From: Pleurodeles waltl
Lineage: Eukaryota; Chordata; Amphibia; Caudata; Salamandridae
Assembly: GCF_031143425.1 (NCBI RefSeq)
Contig: NC_090444.1
Coordinates: 1,311,563,324-1,311,627,323, forward strand
DNA length: 64,000 bases
Direction of reading: 5' to 3'
The position numbers and the translations under genes were made by a program. The notes below the pieces were generated by a model. The model was given only the letters and a program-made list of their open reading frames with translations, was not told the DNA's origin and did no database searches. The stretch's first letter is position 1, and each line of letters begins with the position of its first letter. Positions 22,810 through 33,941 of the stretch are shown in pieces.

Positions 22810-24239
22810 TGTTGAGACGGGGCCACTCACCTTAAAAGCAGGATGTCAGCAGGGGCGATGGTATGCCCCCGACCTCCTGGAACACCTCTTGGCACTTCCT
22901 GGTGGACACAGAAACCCCGGCAGGTGTCCCAAAAGGAAAGGGAGAGTGGAAGAGAAAGAGACAAAACACAGTCATGTCTTGCAAGTCCAGCCAGGCACCC
23001 TGTATCTTCGGGGGGGAGGTCGTTGTTGACAGAGTGATAGTAGAGTTAGTGCACTCAACTTCCTTGAAACTGAATCTCTCTTTCTGATATGGGCACAGGA
23101 GCGGTAGAAGAACACCGGGATGCTCCAGCACTTTTCTTGGGTAATAATAACTGTTGGCACAATTACTAACACTGCATTACCAAAAACCCAAACTGAGTAC
23201 CAAAGCAATAAGTACTGCAACACTAGGGCTGGCTTCACAGAGATTTACTGTTGCACACTACAGTTAGAACTGTGGTAGCACTTATCATTCACAAGAAAGA
23301 CAAACAAGGGCATTAATTGTATCACATATAACTTTCCTGCATGCATAGGGTTAAACTAACAGGAAAAAAAACAATCCAAGAAATACAAATGTCCACTCTG
23401 GGTTCAAACAGTTAGTGTGGCACAGTTTGGTTTGGTTTCACTCTGTGTGTGAAAAACCCTTCAAATAGCAAATTCCTCAAACCTGAAACACAGGCATGAA
23501 TTACACAATTTAAATCCAAGAGTTATGCTATTAGAGAAAGAAAAGTCATGTAAATGCTCTTTTAAAATTGCACTTTTGGAGTACTTGAGCTGAAACAGAT
23601 TTCCTGAAGCACATTTAGGTAAGTAACTACAATAATAATGTAGAATGTTCAGAAATTCATTTGTCTCTTCAAGATAAGCACTCTTCCAAAAGATGAGGTC
23701 TGAAATACTCCAGCTGTTCTAGGAAAGCGTGTCGCTCAAAGAACAAACTCCCTGGAGAATACTAGTCACTTAGCTGCAGTCTTTTCCGGAGTGCTGGAGG
23801 AATGCCTGATGTCAGCTGGTACAGGAACGAAGAAAAGAATTGCCTTAAAAGTCCTGAATACGAGGATGACAGCAGGGGATGGACTGCCAAACAGATGCTG
23901 AGATCAGGAAGCAAAACAAAGCCAAGCAGGGAGGCTTGGTTCACTCTGCTATTGATAGCCAATCAGGAAAGCAGTTGAGTTTCCACATGTGGATGAGTCA
24001 CCACACCTAATTAGAAGCACATGTCTACACCACACAGCATTTAGAAGCACATGTCTACACCTGCTCACATCAGCAAACAAGCACTGGTAAAACAAGCATT
24101 GATAAAACCAATTGTGTAACACAGCACATTATGTTTACTTAGAAACATGAAGGTTTAACCAAGAACAAAGATATGATTTAACCCTAATCCCTGGGGATGC
24201 TTACAGATAACGCAGGAGGCACCTTGGGGATTCCTGACA
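22810..24239 (-). repeat. 5' LTR of the chromovirus
   Basis: TGTTGAGACGG...TTCCTGACA, 1430 bp, matching 16827-18267 end to end with scattered substitutions and small gaps. It drives transcription leftward into gag. Confidence 0.92.
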
Positions 24240-24615
24240 CCCAGACTCTGAAGTAAAGAGGTGTGTTTCCTTATTAGGGTTATATCTCAGAAACGTCACA
24301 AATTTATAAATAAGGAAAGTGCTCTGCCTTGTAAGTCACCAAGAACAGATTTTGCAGAAGCATTGTGGATCCACCACATCCTCTGACTTGTGTGCCAGAC
24401 ACTACTACTCATCATTAGTGCATATTTATTCTTAAATAGACAAGAAGTGGAAAGATCAGTGTAAATATTATGATATGAAACGTTCGAAGGAATCTAGGCA
24501 AAAGTTATTTAAAAAAACAGGTTTTAGAGAGTCTCATTCAAGAATGAAGTGGGTTTATGAAGACTCCAAGAGTCATCAGAGGGAGAGTTGAGAGAGCATA
24601 GGGCTAAGCCATTAT
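24240..24615. other. Sequence with no recognised gene or repeat
   Basis: A 376-bp spacer between the chromovirus and Harbinger A1. AT-rich, without open frames of note. I looked for the missing transmembrane part of ERV-2 env here and did not find a convincing match. Confidence 0.6.
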
Positions 24616-24638
24616 GGGGGTCATTACAACATTGGTGG
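24616..24638 (+). repeat. Left terminal inverted repeat of Harbinger A1
   Basis: Starts GGGGGTCATTACAAC and pairs with the reverse complement of 33318-33340. It is followed by about 280 bp rich in ACCGCC/GGCGGT, possible protein-binding sites. Confidence 0.85.
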
Positions 24639-25213
24639 TAAAAGCCGCTTACCGCCGTGCAGAAGACCGACAATACACCGCCGCGGCCGCGGTAGACCAC
24701 CACAGCTTATGACACACATCTCGGAATCCGCCGAAATTCAGACACCCACACAACACCGCCACACCAAAGGTCAGTGATAAACATGCGAAAACAAAACCTC
24801 CACCTCCACGCCAACAGAAACACGCCCATGCTATCACGACCCACGAATCCATGCGGCGGTCTTTCAACCGCGGTATTCCATTGGCGGTACACACCGCCGC
24901 GCTCAAAATACGCACACATCTCCAAAACACAACCACATTGGACAATTACAAATACACACACCTGATACACATATAAACAACACTCCCACACACCCAATAC
25001 AATATAAAACACACACCCACATCACCCACAAACCCCTACGGCCAGAAATTCTGAAAGAAGGCCAGAGAGACAGCACAGCAATTGACAACCCCATCAAACA
25101 GAGGCACACAACACCATCACCCACACAACATCCACGCAAAAAACACCACACACCACTACACTCACCACAACCATCACCACATACACCACCCCACACCTCA
25201 CCCACACCACCCG

Positions 25214-26739
25214 ATGGCACGCCAAAGACACCCCTGCTTCTCCGAGGAGGAGCTCAGGGTCATGGTGGAGGAAATCATCTGGGTAGAGCCACAGCTATTT
25301 GGCTCACAGGTACAGCACACATCAATAGCCAGGAAGATGGAGTTATGGCGCAGAATAGTGGACAGGGTCAACGCCGTGGGACAGCACCCAAGAAATAGGG
25401 AGGACATCAGGAAGAGGTGGAACGACCTACGGGGGAAGGTGCGTTCCACGGTCTCCAGGCACAACATCGCGGTGCAGCGGACTGGCGGCGGACCCCCACC
25501 TCCTCCCCCACAACTAACAACATGGGAGGAGCAAGTCTTGACCATCTTGCATCCAGAGGGCCTCGGAGGAGTCGGTGGAGGATGGGACACTGGTAAGGAA
25601 AATCTTAACTATCATATCCCCCACCCTACCTGCATGCTCTCACACACCCACCCTCACACCCTCCCCTATCACTCCAACTCCTCACTAATGTACCCATAAC
25701 ACAAACCACCCATCCCAACAACAAGCCCTGCATGACACAACTAAGCATGGTCACCCCTCACTGAAGCATGCTCACTGCACATACCAAGAACATCCCCCCA
25801 ACCATCATCACACAAGCCCCCACACAGGAATGCGTGCACTGGGGTACACGCACACCCACCCATTGCACACCATTACACACACACATGCAATAAACATGCT
25901 CTTATGCCCCTGCAGGAACCCGAAGGACCGTTACCACACCAGAGGGTCCAGGCAACACCACTCCACCCACAGAAGAGGCCCACAGTGACGAGAGCAGCTC
26001 TGCCCTACTGGATCTTAATGACCAGCCCGGACCATCGTGGGCCTCAGGACAGTCGGTTCCCCTTGCACAGGCACAGCCCAACACCGACCTTCCACCCTCT
26101 GGTAACACCAGTACAGCACCCACCCAGCGGGCCCAAACCTCCCTACCCAGGACAGGTCAATCAGCGGTGTGTCCACCTCTACAGGGCACCCAGGGTAACC
26201 CACCACCCCAACAACAACAGGGACCTAGGGGCAGTGGTAGTGGGCACACGGTCCAGGGGACGGAGGCACAGGAACATAGGGGAACTGGGAGGGCTGCTGT
26301 CTGACAGAGTGAGGACAGGCCAAGGGAACCAACTTTCCACGAGGCCCTCTCCTCCATCATGGGAGCATACCACCACTCCCAGGAGACGATGGCGATGGTC
26401 CTGGACAAGTTGCAGGAGACCCTGTGCCTGCAGGAGGAGCAGTATTTGGGGTTCAGGGAGGAGCTCAGGACCATCGGCTCCGCCCTGGGCACCATCGTAG
26501 GGGTGCTGAAGGACATACAGCAGACCTTGAGGGACACCGTGGCACTCCAAGGGGCCTCTGACACTAGCCACGACGATGAATTGCCCACCACCTTCGCCGG
26601 CGCTAGTGGACAGGACTCCCCGCCACAGGACCACCACACCAGCACCCCATCCCCTGCAGACGGACAACCACCACGCAAGCGGTCCCTGAGATCCAGGAAC
26701 AGGACAGAGCAAGATGGCAAGACCCCCGCCAGGAAATGA
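25214..26739 (+). pseudogene. Myb/SANT-like gene 1 of Harbinger A1 (NAIF1-like), two exons
   Basis: Exon 1 (25214-25592) starts at ATG. It encodes a trihelix Myb/SANT-like domain, FSEEELRVMVEEI...REDIRKRWNDLRGKV, followed by a proline run. Its donor is G^GTAAGG. Exon 2 (25916-26739) follows an acceptor ending CCTGCAG. The join is phase 1 (G plus GA) and keeps the frame. The C-terminal part has a helical, probably coiled-coil stretch (MAMVLDKLQETLCLQEEQ and on) and a basic end (PPRKRSLRSRNR), perhaps a nuclear signal. A TGA at 26302-26304 interrupts exon 2 and the frame continues to 26739. In Harbinger elements such a protein binds DNA and brings the transposase to the nucleus and the termini. 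Harbinger B has a counterpart at 47775-50238. Confidence 0.85.
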
Positions 26740-26927
26740 GACCACCCTGATTGTCCTCCCACTGTCCCACTTTGTTACCCTGTCCATATTCGAACAGCCC
26801 CACCTCCACTTCCTATGCCCAGATGGGCAGTGCACCTGTGAGACTAATAGACTAGACCCTGCCATGGACATTCATCCACCATCCCTCATCGCCATTTTAC
26901 AACCCCCCTTCATTTTTTGAGCACTTA

Positions 26928-26933
26928 AATAAA
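26928..26933 (+). promoter_or_regulatory. Polyadenylation signal of Myb-like gene 1
   Basis: AATAAA 190 bases after the stop codon of gene 1. The same AAATAAACACCCTT context is found in A2 on the minus strand at 57367-57380, which supports function. Confidence 0.65.
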
Positions 26934-27220
26934 CACCCTTGAAACACAAAACAATCTGGAGTCAGTCTATGATTTGGTACTTTGTATTATCAATGACAGT
27001 GTCATAATGGCTGTACCATTGTGAGGCTAACATACCTATGTCACACATCACAAGCCCAGTAAGGATGCAAACAGTTGACACGTAGGTTACCACACCTGTG
27101 AAACTGAAATGGAAGGGTACAACTCAGTTAACCAATAGTGATTGAAATGGAGGAACAGGATAGAGGTAGACGTGTGAAAGTTAATGTAATGTTAAACCAG
27201 AAAATGTTCTCACCTGTGTG

Positions 27221-28049
27221 TCACTGGAAATATTGCTGTATGACTGACTCCCTGTTGTCGTTTTCTTCTTCCTCAGCTTCATCCTCATCACTGTCCACAG
27301 GCTCCACAGGCTCCACAGCTGCTACAACACCGTCATCTGGATCATCCTCCTGCAGAAAAGGCACCTGGCGTCGCGAAGCCAAATTATGGAGCATGGAGCA
27401 GGCGATGATGATGTCGCACACCTTCTTCGGTGAATAGAATAGGGATCCACCTGTCATATGGAGGCACCTGAACCTGGCCTTTAGGAGGCTGAAGGTGCGT
27501 TCTATCACCCTCCTAGTCCACCCATGGGCCTCATTGTAGCGTTCCTCTGCCCTGGTCCTGGGATTCCTCACTGGGGTCAATAGCCTCTGGAATTGACCCA
27601 TCATATCAGGGATGCTGCTATTCCGCAGGATGTAGGCGTCATGCACAGAGCCAGGGAACATAGCATTTACCTGCAAGATGTACTGGTCTGCCAAACAGAC
27701 CATCTGGACATTCAGGGAATGATAACTCTTCCTGTTCCTGTACACCTGTTCACTCCTGTGGGGGGGGGACCAGAGCTACATGGGTCCCATCAATGGCAAC
27801 TATGACGTTGGGGATATGTCCAAGGGCATAAAAGTCACCTTTCACTGTAGGCAAATCCTCCACCTCAGGGAAAATGATGTATCTCCTTACATGTCTTTCT
27901 TCCATTGTCAACAGGTCCACCAGCGGTCGGTACACCGGAGGATTCCGCCATCTTCTCATATGTCCCAGCTGGTGCCTACGAAGGACAACAGCGAAGAACC
28001 ATTCCTCCAGGTATGCACCCACAGTTACACACAAGACTACACCAGACAC
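27221..28049 (-). pseudogene. Harbinger A1 transposase, catalytic part
   Basis: HARBI1-type DDE transposase. The first segment (27750-28049) has RYIIFPEVEDL, FYALGHIPNVIVAIDGTHVAL with the first catalytic Asp. The second (27221-27745) has NAMFPGSVHDAYILR with the second Asp and TRRVIERTFSLLKARFRCL with the Glu. An acidic tail ends in QQYFQ. The frames switch at a run of nine G (27757-27765, plus strand), consistent with slippage. The segment between the second Asp and LTPVRN is shorter than in A2, where an intron and the GDYGYP segment lie, so a deletion is likely. The N-terminal exon is at 32929-33011. The parts encoding the helix-turn-helix are not recognisable. Confidence 0.88.
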
Positions 28050-28189
28050 AAAACCCTTCCTGTATGTGTGTTGAGTGTAGGCCTAGCTATGTGTGACGTA
28101 GTCGTGAATGAAGCCATGTGGGTCCCTGAAATGGCGGCTGCCTGACCTCTAAACTGGGACAATGCGATTGTGGGGTAACTGCGCTGGCG

Positions 28190-28400
28190 TTGCACACCGT
28201 CGCGGTAGGCGGTCGTAGACCGCGGCGCAATGCTGCATTGGTTAACATTGGACCCTATGGGTCCCAGGAGCCAATGAACAGGTGTGCCGGCGGTGATGAT
28301 GCGCACCGCTGCGAACGTCACCGCCGCGGACGTCACCGCCATTTTCTATCTGTTCAATCACTAGATACCTGACCTTCGACAGGAGAGGACCTACACTGCT
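28190..28400 (+). promoter_or_regulatory. CpG-rich promoter-like region before Myb-like gene 2
   Basis: A short CpG-dense stretch just upstream of the ATG at 28433. It holds GACGTCAC and AACGTCAC (CRE/ATF-like), ATTGG twice near 28237-28252 and CCAAT near 28273, plus several GGCGGT/ACCGCC copies. The latter are also the subterminal motif of the element, so the encoded proteins might bind here. Inference from sequence only. Confidence 0.4.
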
Positions 28401-28432
28401 AGTGCTGCTGTGACCTCGGTCTGGAAGCGACG

Positions 28433-30570
28433 ATGGCTGCTGCGTCTGGGGAAAGGGCCCCTGCCTTCACTGCACAGGAGTTGGAGAAACTTGTGGATGG
28501 GGTCCTCCCCCAGTACACGCTACTCTACGGTCCTTCAGACCAACAGGTTAGTACACAGAGAGCACGTTGGATGGGCTAGGCCTGGGTAGAGAGGGCTGGG
28601 TGGAAGAGGGAAGGGGGCAGAGTTCATAGAACATTAATGCATGGGAATGAATGGGACACATGGCCAGAGTAGGGAGGGGGCCACTCACATTGACGGTGCA
28701 GTTGGTAATGACTGTTCCTCTTCCCTTGTGCATGTCATGTAGTTCAACGCCCACCAGAAGGGGGACATTTGGCGTGCCATCGTCAAGGAGGTCCGGACCC
28801 TGGGGTCCCAACAGAGACGGGGCACCCACTGCCGGAAGAGATGGGAGGACATTCGGCGCTGCAGCAATAAGACGGCGGAGGCTCAGCTGGGGATGGCCTC
28901 CCAACGTGGGAGGGGTGCCTGTCGCACCATGACCCCCCTGATGTTCCGGATCCTGGCGGTAGCCTACCCGGAGTTGGATGGGTGCTTGAGGACATCACAG
29001 CAGACACAAGGGGGTGAGTACAACCTCATTCTGCAGACTTTGCGTGCAGTGGATGTGTCTGGGTTGGGGAGGTGGGCTGTGGGTGTCCCTAGGCCAGGGC
29101 GAGTTAGGTAGGCAAGGCCCCTCCGTAATGTAGGCCATGTGGCACACAACCCCACCTCAGCAGAGTGCCAAGTCGAGGTATAGTTGCCCCTGTGGCATCC
29201 ATGTGCGCAGATGTCCACCATTGCCATGTAGTCCATAACCCAGAAATTTCATGTGCAGAGTGCAGGAGCACGGCGTTATGCAGGGGGCTGCTGCGTCTGT
29301 CTTGTCCGCCAACTGTAGCGGAATTCCATGCACTAAAACTCTCTTTCTTCTGTCGGCCCCCCTTTTCCTGCTCTCCCTGTCCTTTTGTACATCAGCATCA
29401 ACAGGCGGAGGTACAGTGGCACCGGAGCACGAGTGAGCTGCATCTCACATGGCCATGGAGGGCCATACCACAGACTCTGAATGCACCAGTGGGACGGAGG
29501 GCGAGGGGAGCTTCACGTCGGCCACCGGATCACCAACCAGCGACACGGACTCATCCGCCGATGGGAGCTCCCCTGTGGTGGCGGCACCATCTGTGCCCCC
29601 CACTTCAACAGGTACAGCCGCCACCTCCCCTACCAGCACCGCCCTCCCAGCAGCCCCTCAGCGTTCGCCCCGTGCCCGCTCACCCAGGAGGGTGGGCATC
29701 ACCTTCGCCCAAGGCACCTCAGGCCTTGCCCCAGTCACCCCTGCTGCCCTCAGTGAGGAGGCCATTGACCTCCTCAGGTCACTCACTGTTGGGCAGTCTA
29801 CCATTGTGAATGCCATCCAGGGTGTAGAACGAGAGTTGCAACACGGTAATGCATTCCTGGAGGGCATTCATTCTGGTCAGGCTGTCCTTCAGCGAACCCT
29901 GCAAACTCTGGCCTCAGCACTGATGGCAGCCATTGTCCCTGTGTCTAGCCTCCCCCCTCCAACTTCCTCCACCCAGACCCAATCCCCTGTACCCCAGCCC
30001 ATCCCAAGCACACCTACAGACCAGCATGCACACAAGTCAACACACAAAAGTAGCTCAAGCAAACATAGGCACCACACATCCCACAGGCACTCACACAAGC
30101 ATCAAACCCATACAGACACAGCAACATCCACCGTATCCACTGTGTCCCCCTCCTCCCCTTCTCCCTCCTCCCTCCCAGTCTCGTCTACACACACACCTGC
30201 ATGCACCACATCTACAGGCACCATGAGTCGCACAAGGAGACCCAGCACCCCATGCCGCTCACCTGCACTCACCACCTCCACAGCCATTTACACGTCCCCT
30301 GTGTCCTTTCCCAGTGTGTCTGTGACGCCCCCTCCCAAAGTACACAAACGCCGGCAATCACTCACCCAACATCCATCCACCTCACGACAGCCTCCAGTAC
30401 CTGCACCTAGACCCAAAACAGCTAAAGTGACACCTCCTACAACCACCTCCTCTTCCTCCACTCCCAGACCCCCTCCAGCTACCCATCCCAGTGTTTGTCA
30501 GAAACTGTCCCTCTGTAAAATTGACCTTTTTGCCCCCACCCCCCCCTCCAATTCATCAGTCCCGTTGTAG
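28433..30570 (+). pseudogene. Myb/SANT-like gene 2 of Harbinger A1, three exons
   Basis: Exon 1 28433-28546 (ATG; FTAQELEKLVDGVLPQY), exon 2 28743-29013 (GDIWRAIVKEVRTLG...HCRKRWEDIRR), exon 3 29396-30570. Together exons 1 and 2 form a Myb/SANT-like domain of the type found in Harbinger companion proteins. Donors are CAG^GTTAGT and G^GTGAGT, acceptors ATGTAG and ACATCAG. Phases 0 and 1 are consistent, and A2 has the same exon 2 length (271 bp). Exon 3 is rich in Ser, Thr and Pro with a conserved helix (LLRSLTVGQSTIVNAIQGVE). A TGA at 29434-29436 breaks the start of exon 3. A further low-complexity tail, with frameshifts, probably extended to about 31245. The gene lies on the opposite strand within the large intron of the transposase gene. 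Confidence 0.82.
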
Positions 30571-30900
30571 CGCCTCAGCCAAAAAGCCTCCAATACCAGT
30601 GGTGGCTGTTCAAGGCTTGTGGAGTGCACCGGCCACTAGGGCAGGCAGTAGGACCCGGAGCCAAGGCACTGGCAGCCCACCCCCTGTAAAGGCTCTAAAA
30701 TTGGAGAGTGGACGACGGAACGTGTTAAGACTCCTGGTTGGACAACAATTGACATTGGTTCAAAGGGGATTGGTGAGTCAGCTGTGACTCCAACAAAGGT
30801 GGGGAAGGTCCAGAGGAAGTCTGCCCAGCCTCTTGTGAGTGTCACGGCGGAGAAGTGCGCCATCATTTCCGGCGGTCCAGACACAACCGCCAGCACCGTC

Positions 30901-31224
30901 GTCACTGGTCAGGAGACCACCGCCAGAGTCACAGCCCAGGAGGGCACAAGTATCGTCACTGGTCAGGAGACCACCGCCGGAGTCACAGCCCAGGAGGGCC
31001 CAAGTATCGTCACTGGTCAGGAGACCACCGCCAGAGTCACAGCCCAGGAGGGCCCAAGTATTGTCACTGGTCAGGAGACCACCACCAGAGTCACAGCCCA
31101 GGAGGGCCCAAGTATCGTCACTGGTCAGGAGACCACCGCCGGAGTCACAGCCCAGGAGGGCACAAGTATTGTCACTGGTCCAGAGACCACCGCCAGAGTC
31201 ACAGCCCAGGAGGGCCCCGGCTGC
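30901..31224 (+). repeat. Six tandem 54-bp units, probably coding for 18-residue repeats
   Basis: Units start at 30901, 30955, 31009, 31063, 31117 and 31171. Each unit reads, for example, VTGQETTARVTAQEG plus three residues. The period is a multiple of three, so several frames stay open. The array follows the C terminus of Myb-like gene 2, and A2 has a different repetitive Thr/Ser/Ala tail at the same place. I read it as part of the ancestral tail, but it could be untranslated. Confidence 0.85.
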
Positions 31225-31349
31225 CACAGCCCTGCTGGGCAATGATGGAACATCATGCCACACACCAATGCCCTGTGTAGAGAACGTCATGCCACACACC
31301 AATGCCCAGTGTAGAGATCGTCATGCCACACACCAATCTCCGTATCAGA

Positions 31350-31895
31350 ACCGACATGGCAAGGCACCACTGAACAGGGCAAAGCACCACTGAACAGGGC
31401 AAAGACTGCCATGGCAAAGCACCGCTGAACAGGGCAAAGACCGCTGAACAGGGCAAAGACCGCCATGGCAAAGCAGCGCTGAACATGGCAAAGACCACCA
31501 TGGTGAAGACCGCTGAACAGTCCTGAACCGCCATGGCAAAGCAGCGCTGAACAGGGCAAAGACCGCCATGGTGAAGACCGCTGAACAGGGCAAAGACCGC
31601 CATGGCAAAGCACCGCTGAACAGGGCAAAGACCGCTGAACATGGCAAAGACCGCCATGGTGAAGACCGCTGAACAGTCCTGAACCGCCATGGCTAAGCAG
31701 CGCTGAACAGGGCAAAGACCGCCATGGTGAAGACCGCTGAACAGGGCAAAGACCGCCATGGTGAAGACCGCTGAACAGTCCTGAACCGCCATGGCAAAGC
31801 AGCGCTGAACAGGGCAAAGACCGCCATGGTGAAGACCGCTGAACAGGGCAAAGACCGCTATGGTGAAGACCGCTGAACAGGGCAAGCACCGTGTA
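31350..31895 (+). repeat. Complex tandem array of short modules (about 18-50 bp)
   Basis: Alternating modules such as GACCGCCATGGTGAAGACC, GCTGAACAGGGCAAA and GAACAGTCCTGAACCGCC recur more than fifteen times. Both strands are open over long stretches, but the translations are low-complexity and lack any domain, so I treat it as a non-coding satellite in the transposase intron. Confidence 0.8.
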
Positions 31896-32035
31896 GGAAT
31901 GAAAAGGCCGCCACATCAGGCATCCTTATCCCATTTGCTGCTGGGACAGTGACAGGACACGAACTTTCACGGGGAGATTCATCCAGTCTGGGCACCAGTC
32001 CCACCCAGTACGAGTAGAGAACTGCATCTACTTGA

Positions 32036-32455
32036 GAGACTGTGGCTTTGCACTCCCCAGGATGGTCCAGTGGGCAACCCACCCACTGTAGAGACTTGTG
32101 AGACTGTGGTTTTGCACTCCCCAGGATAGTCCAGTTGGCAACCCACCCACTGTAGAGACTTGTGAGACTGTGGCTTTGCACTCCCCAGGATGGCACAGTG
32201 GGCAACCCACCCACTGTAGAGACTTGTGAGACTGTGGCTTTGCACTCCCCAGGATGGCACAGTGGGCAACCCACCCGCTGTAGAGACTTGAGAGACTGTG
32301 GCCTTGCACTCCCCAGGATGGCACAGTGGGCAACTCACCCGCTGTAGAGACTTGTGAGACTGTGGCTTTGCATTCCCCAGGATGGCACAGTGGGCAACCC
32401 ACCCACTGTAGAGACTTTTGAGACTGTGGCTTTGCACTCCCCAGGATACATCAAT
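32036..32455 (+). repeat. Tandem array, 64-bp period, about 6.5 copies
   Basis: Units start at 32036, 32100, 32164, 32228, 32292, 32356 and 32420, each with GACTGTGGCTTTGCACTCCC. Its reverse complement is clearly related to the 55-bp array of A2 at 52648-52922, so it predates their split. Confidence 0.88.
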
Positions 32456-32928
32456 GGGCATGGAGCCCCGTCGTGGATCTGGCTTCGCATTCATCTGGCT
32501 GAGGTGCCCCTCCTTCCTTTCCCCCTGAGGTGCCTGTAGTATTTTGATCTGATGCCCTGGCAGTGTTCTCTACGATAGTGGTAGGCATCGTTTGTGGGCC
32601 TCGCCCATGCATTTTTGGACTGTTGGTGCACGGACATTGTTGTGTACATATCTGCACTACTTCTCGTATTGTTTATATAATTATGAGTGATTTTGAGATA
32701 TATATCTGTATATTTTTGTATGACATGTATATTGGCACATTATAATGTTTGACCGAATTTCGCATTGTCTATTCATTCTTCTGGGGGGATTGTGGGTTGT
32801 TACTGTGATATTTTGTGAATGCATTGGTGTGTATGTTGTAATATGCAAGGGTGGGGTTGGGGGTGTTTGGTGGGTGTCCCCCTAACTTTTGCCTCCTCCC
32901 TCCCCCGTGTCGTAGGTGCAGTACTCAC
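32456..32928. other. Non-coding part of Harbinger A1
   Basis: Between the 64-bp array and the first transposase exon. AT-rich in the middle (32640-32760). No frame or motif recognised. It would be intron sequence of the transposase gene. Confidence 0.5.
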
Positions 32929-33011
32929 CGGTGTCTTTGGCGCAAACGTAGCTGTTGGTCGTAGAGGAGCAGAAAGACAAGGGCAGGGAGTATTTGTAAT
33001 TCCGGCTCCAC
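32929..33011 (-). pseudogene. First exon of the Harbinger A1 transposase gene (candidate)
   Basis: On the minus strand an 83-base segment ends at a strong donor, G^GTGAGTACTGC. Translated, it gives EPELQILPALVFLLL and a basic end. The corresponding segment of A2 (52127-52209) has the same length, the same donor and flanking bases, and a related sequence, EPQLRVLPMLVYRL. The start codon reads GTG here (33009-33011) but ATG in A2. Equal length and conserved donor argue for a real coding exon. That it belongs to the transposase is inferred from strand and position. Confidence 0.6.
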
Positions 33012-33059
33012 AGTGGCCTCCTTCCTCGTGGGATGTGTTCAGGTGAGCGTTTTCCCATA

Positions 33060-33340
33060 GCAAAAGCTGATTCCGCCGTGTTTTTATCCACGGTGAATCC
33101 GCCCCGGAAAAGGTGGCGGATTGGCGGGTTGTAATAGTGTGGGCGGTACATTGTCTCCCGTCTGTCTGTTGGCGGTAACCGCTGCGCTGCTTGTCTGTAC
33201 CGCTGTGGCGGGCGGTATGTTAAAGTGGCTGTCTTTGTTGGCGGTTTCCGCCAGGGTCGTAATTCTCTTTTTTTGTCCGCCGGCCTGTTTGCGGTATTTC
33301 CGCAGCTTTAACACCGTCCACCAGGGTTGTAATGACCACC
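33060..33340. promoter_or_regulatory. Right terminal region of Harbinger A1 with GGCGGT motif cluster and TIR
   Basis: About ten copies of GGCGGT, GGCGGA or their complements within 280 bp, ending in the terminal inverted repeat (33318-33340). The mirror cluster lies at 24640-24900, and A2 has one at 51835-52030. Confidence 0.65.
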
Positions 33341-33342
33341 AT

Positions 33343-33837
33343 AATCTTCAAGGTGTTCCACATGATAGATCTTGGAAACACTATTGCTAGATAACACATA
33401 CCACACTAACCTTTCTGCAACTTAAAATATTCACGCTGTCCACACATAAAATACACTCCAGGAATCACAGGATCATTTCCATCCAAGAAGAATTCAATCT
33501 TCCCCCTGACATCAAAAACATGTTCACAATAGTTTCCTTACGAAAAATGTATCTATATTTTTCTGGTCAATGTGTATACACAACTTCTCTTTATGTTGCT
33601 AGTCCAAACTCAAAACTGGCAAATTCCCTTGATGTTCTATTTCCTCTTTCTTCCATTTGTGTTGTGCTCTAAGGTCCTTATCTGTTTTGGATTTGGCTTC
33701 CAATTTTCTCCTTTGATCTTCTGTCAAATTTAGAAGTGTCTTTTCTATCTCAGTCATTGAGCAGTTTAAATTAGGTCTTTTTGTATGTGCAGTGTCTAAA
33801 GGTTTCATTGATGCAAAATATTCCATGCATTTTCTAT
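33343..33837 (-). pseudogene. env: ERV-2 env fragment
   Basis: Aligns with ERV-1 positions about 1345-1830 (end of surface, start of transmembrane subunit). An open segment (33599-33826) shows a charged helical region, LTEDQRRKLEAKSK, similar to the ERV-1 surface region around its DDRRKEMKEELE segment. The remainder is out of frame. Neither the membrane segment nor the CxxC motif is present. Confidence 0.75.
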
Positions 33838-33941
33838 GGGAGTTATCACTGCTGTGGTCATAATTTGGTGATAATTACCGCCAGCCTGTTGGCGGTATTA
33901 CCGCCACTTTAACAGTCACCGCCAATGTCATAATGAGGGCC
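33838..33941. mobile_element. Short Harbinger-type MITE relic
   Basis: About 104 bp with GGCGGTATTACCGCC palindromes and a right end TCATAATGAGGGCC like that of the 35008 MITE and Harbinger A. The left end is less clear. It lies exactly where ERV-2 jumps from env to protease, so insertion and deletion may be linked. Confidence 0.6.

Larger units (their letters stand above)
16827..24239 (-). mobile_element. Sushi-type Ty3/Gypsy chromovirus, complete but mutated
   Basis: A 7.4-kb LTR retrotransposon on the minus strand with gag, protease, reverse transcriptase, RNase H, integrase and chromodomain in Ty3/Gypsy order, bounded by 1.44- and 1.43-kb LTRs. The flanks are ccctg on the left and cccag on the right, a 4 of 5 target-site match. 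The Gag capsid resembles that of sushi elements, the group from which mammalian RTL/PEG genes derive. The leader between the 5' LTR and the gag ATG is only 36 bases and holds no TGG-type primer site, as expected for the self-priming Tf1/sushi group. Most of gag-pol shares one frame. Stops and shifts accumulate in integrase. Confidence 0.92.
24616..33340. mobile_element. Harbinger A1, 8.7-kb PIF/Harbinger DNA transposon with three genes
   Basis: The ends are inverted repeats of about 23 bp with three mismatches, sharing GGTCATTACAAC and TGGTGG. Inside are Myb-like gene 1 (plus), a HARBI1-type transposase (minus) and Myb-like gene 2 (plus). Both termini are crowded with GGCGGT/ACCGCC motifs. 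The flanks read TTAT on the left and ATAA on the right. A TA or TTA-type target is plausible, but I cannot define an exact direct duplication. A2 (51809 onward) is a relative in inverted orientation. All three genes carry at least one lesion. Confidence 0.88.

Noticed and set aside
24240..24615. Possible continuation of ERV-2 env left of Harbinger A1
   Set aside because: I compared it by eye with ERV-1 700-1345 and found no convincing alignment. The transmembrane part may be deleted or lie elsewhere.
31253..31916. Long open frames on the minus strand across the repeat array
   Set aside because: They are low-complexity translations of a tandem repeat, open in several frames at once, with no domain or conserved start.
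24616..33340. An exact target-site duplication for Harbinger A1
   Set aside because: The flanks are TTAT and ATAA, which mirror each other rather than repeat. A TA duplication is possible but too short to assert.
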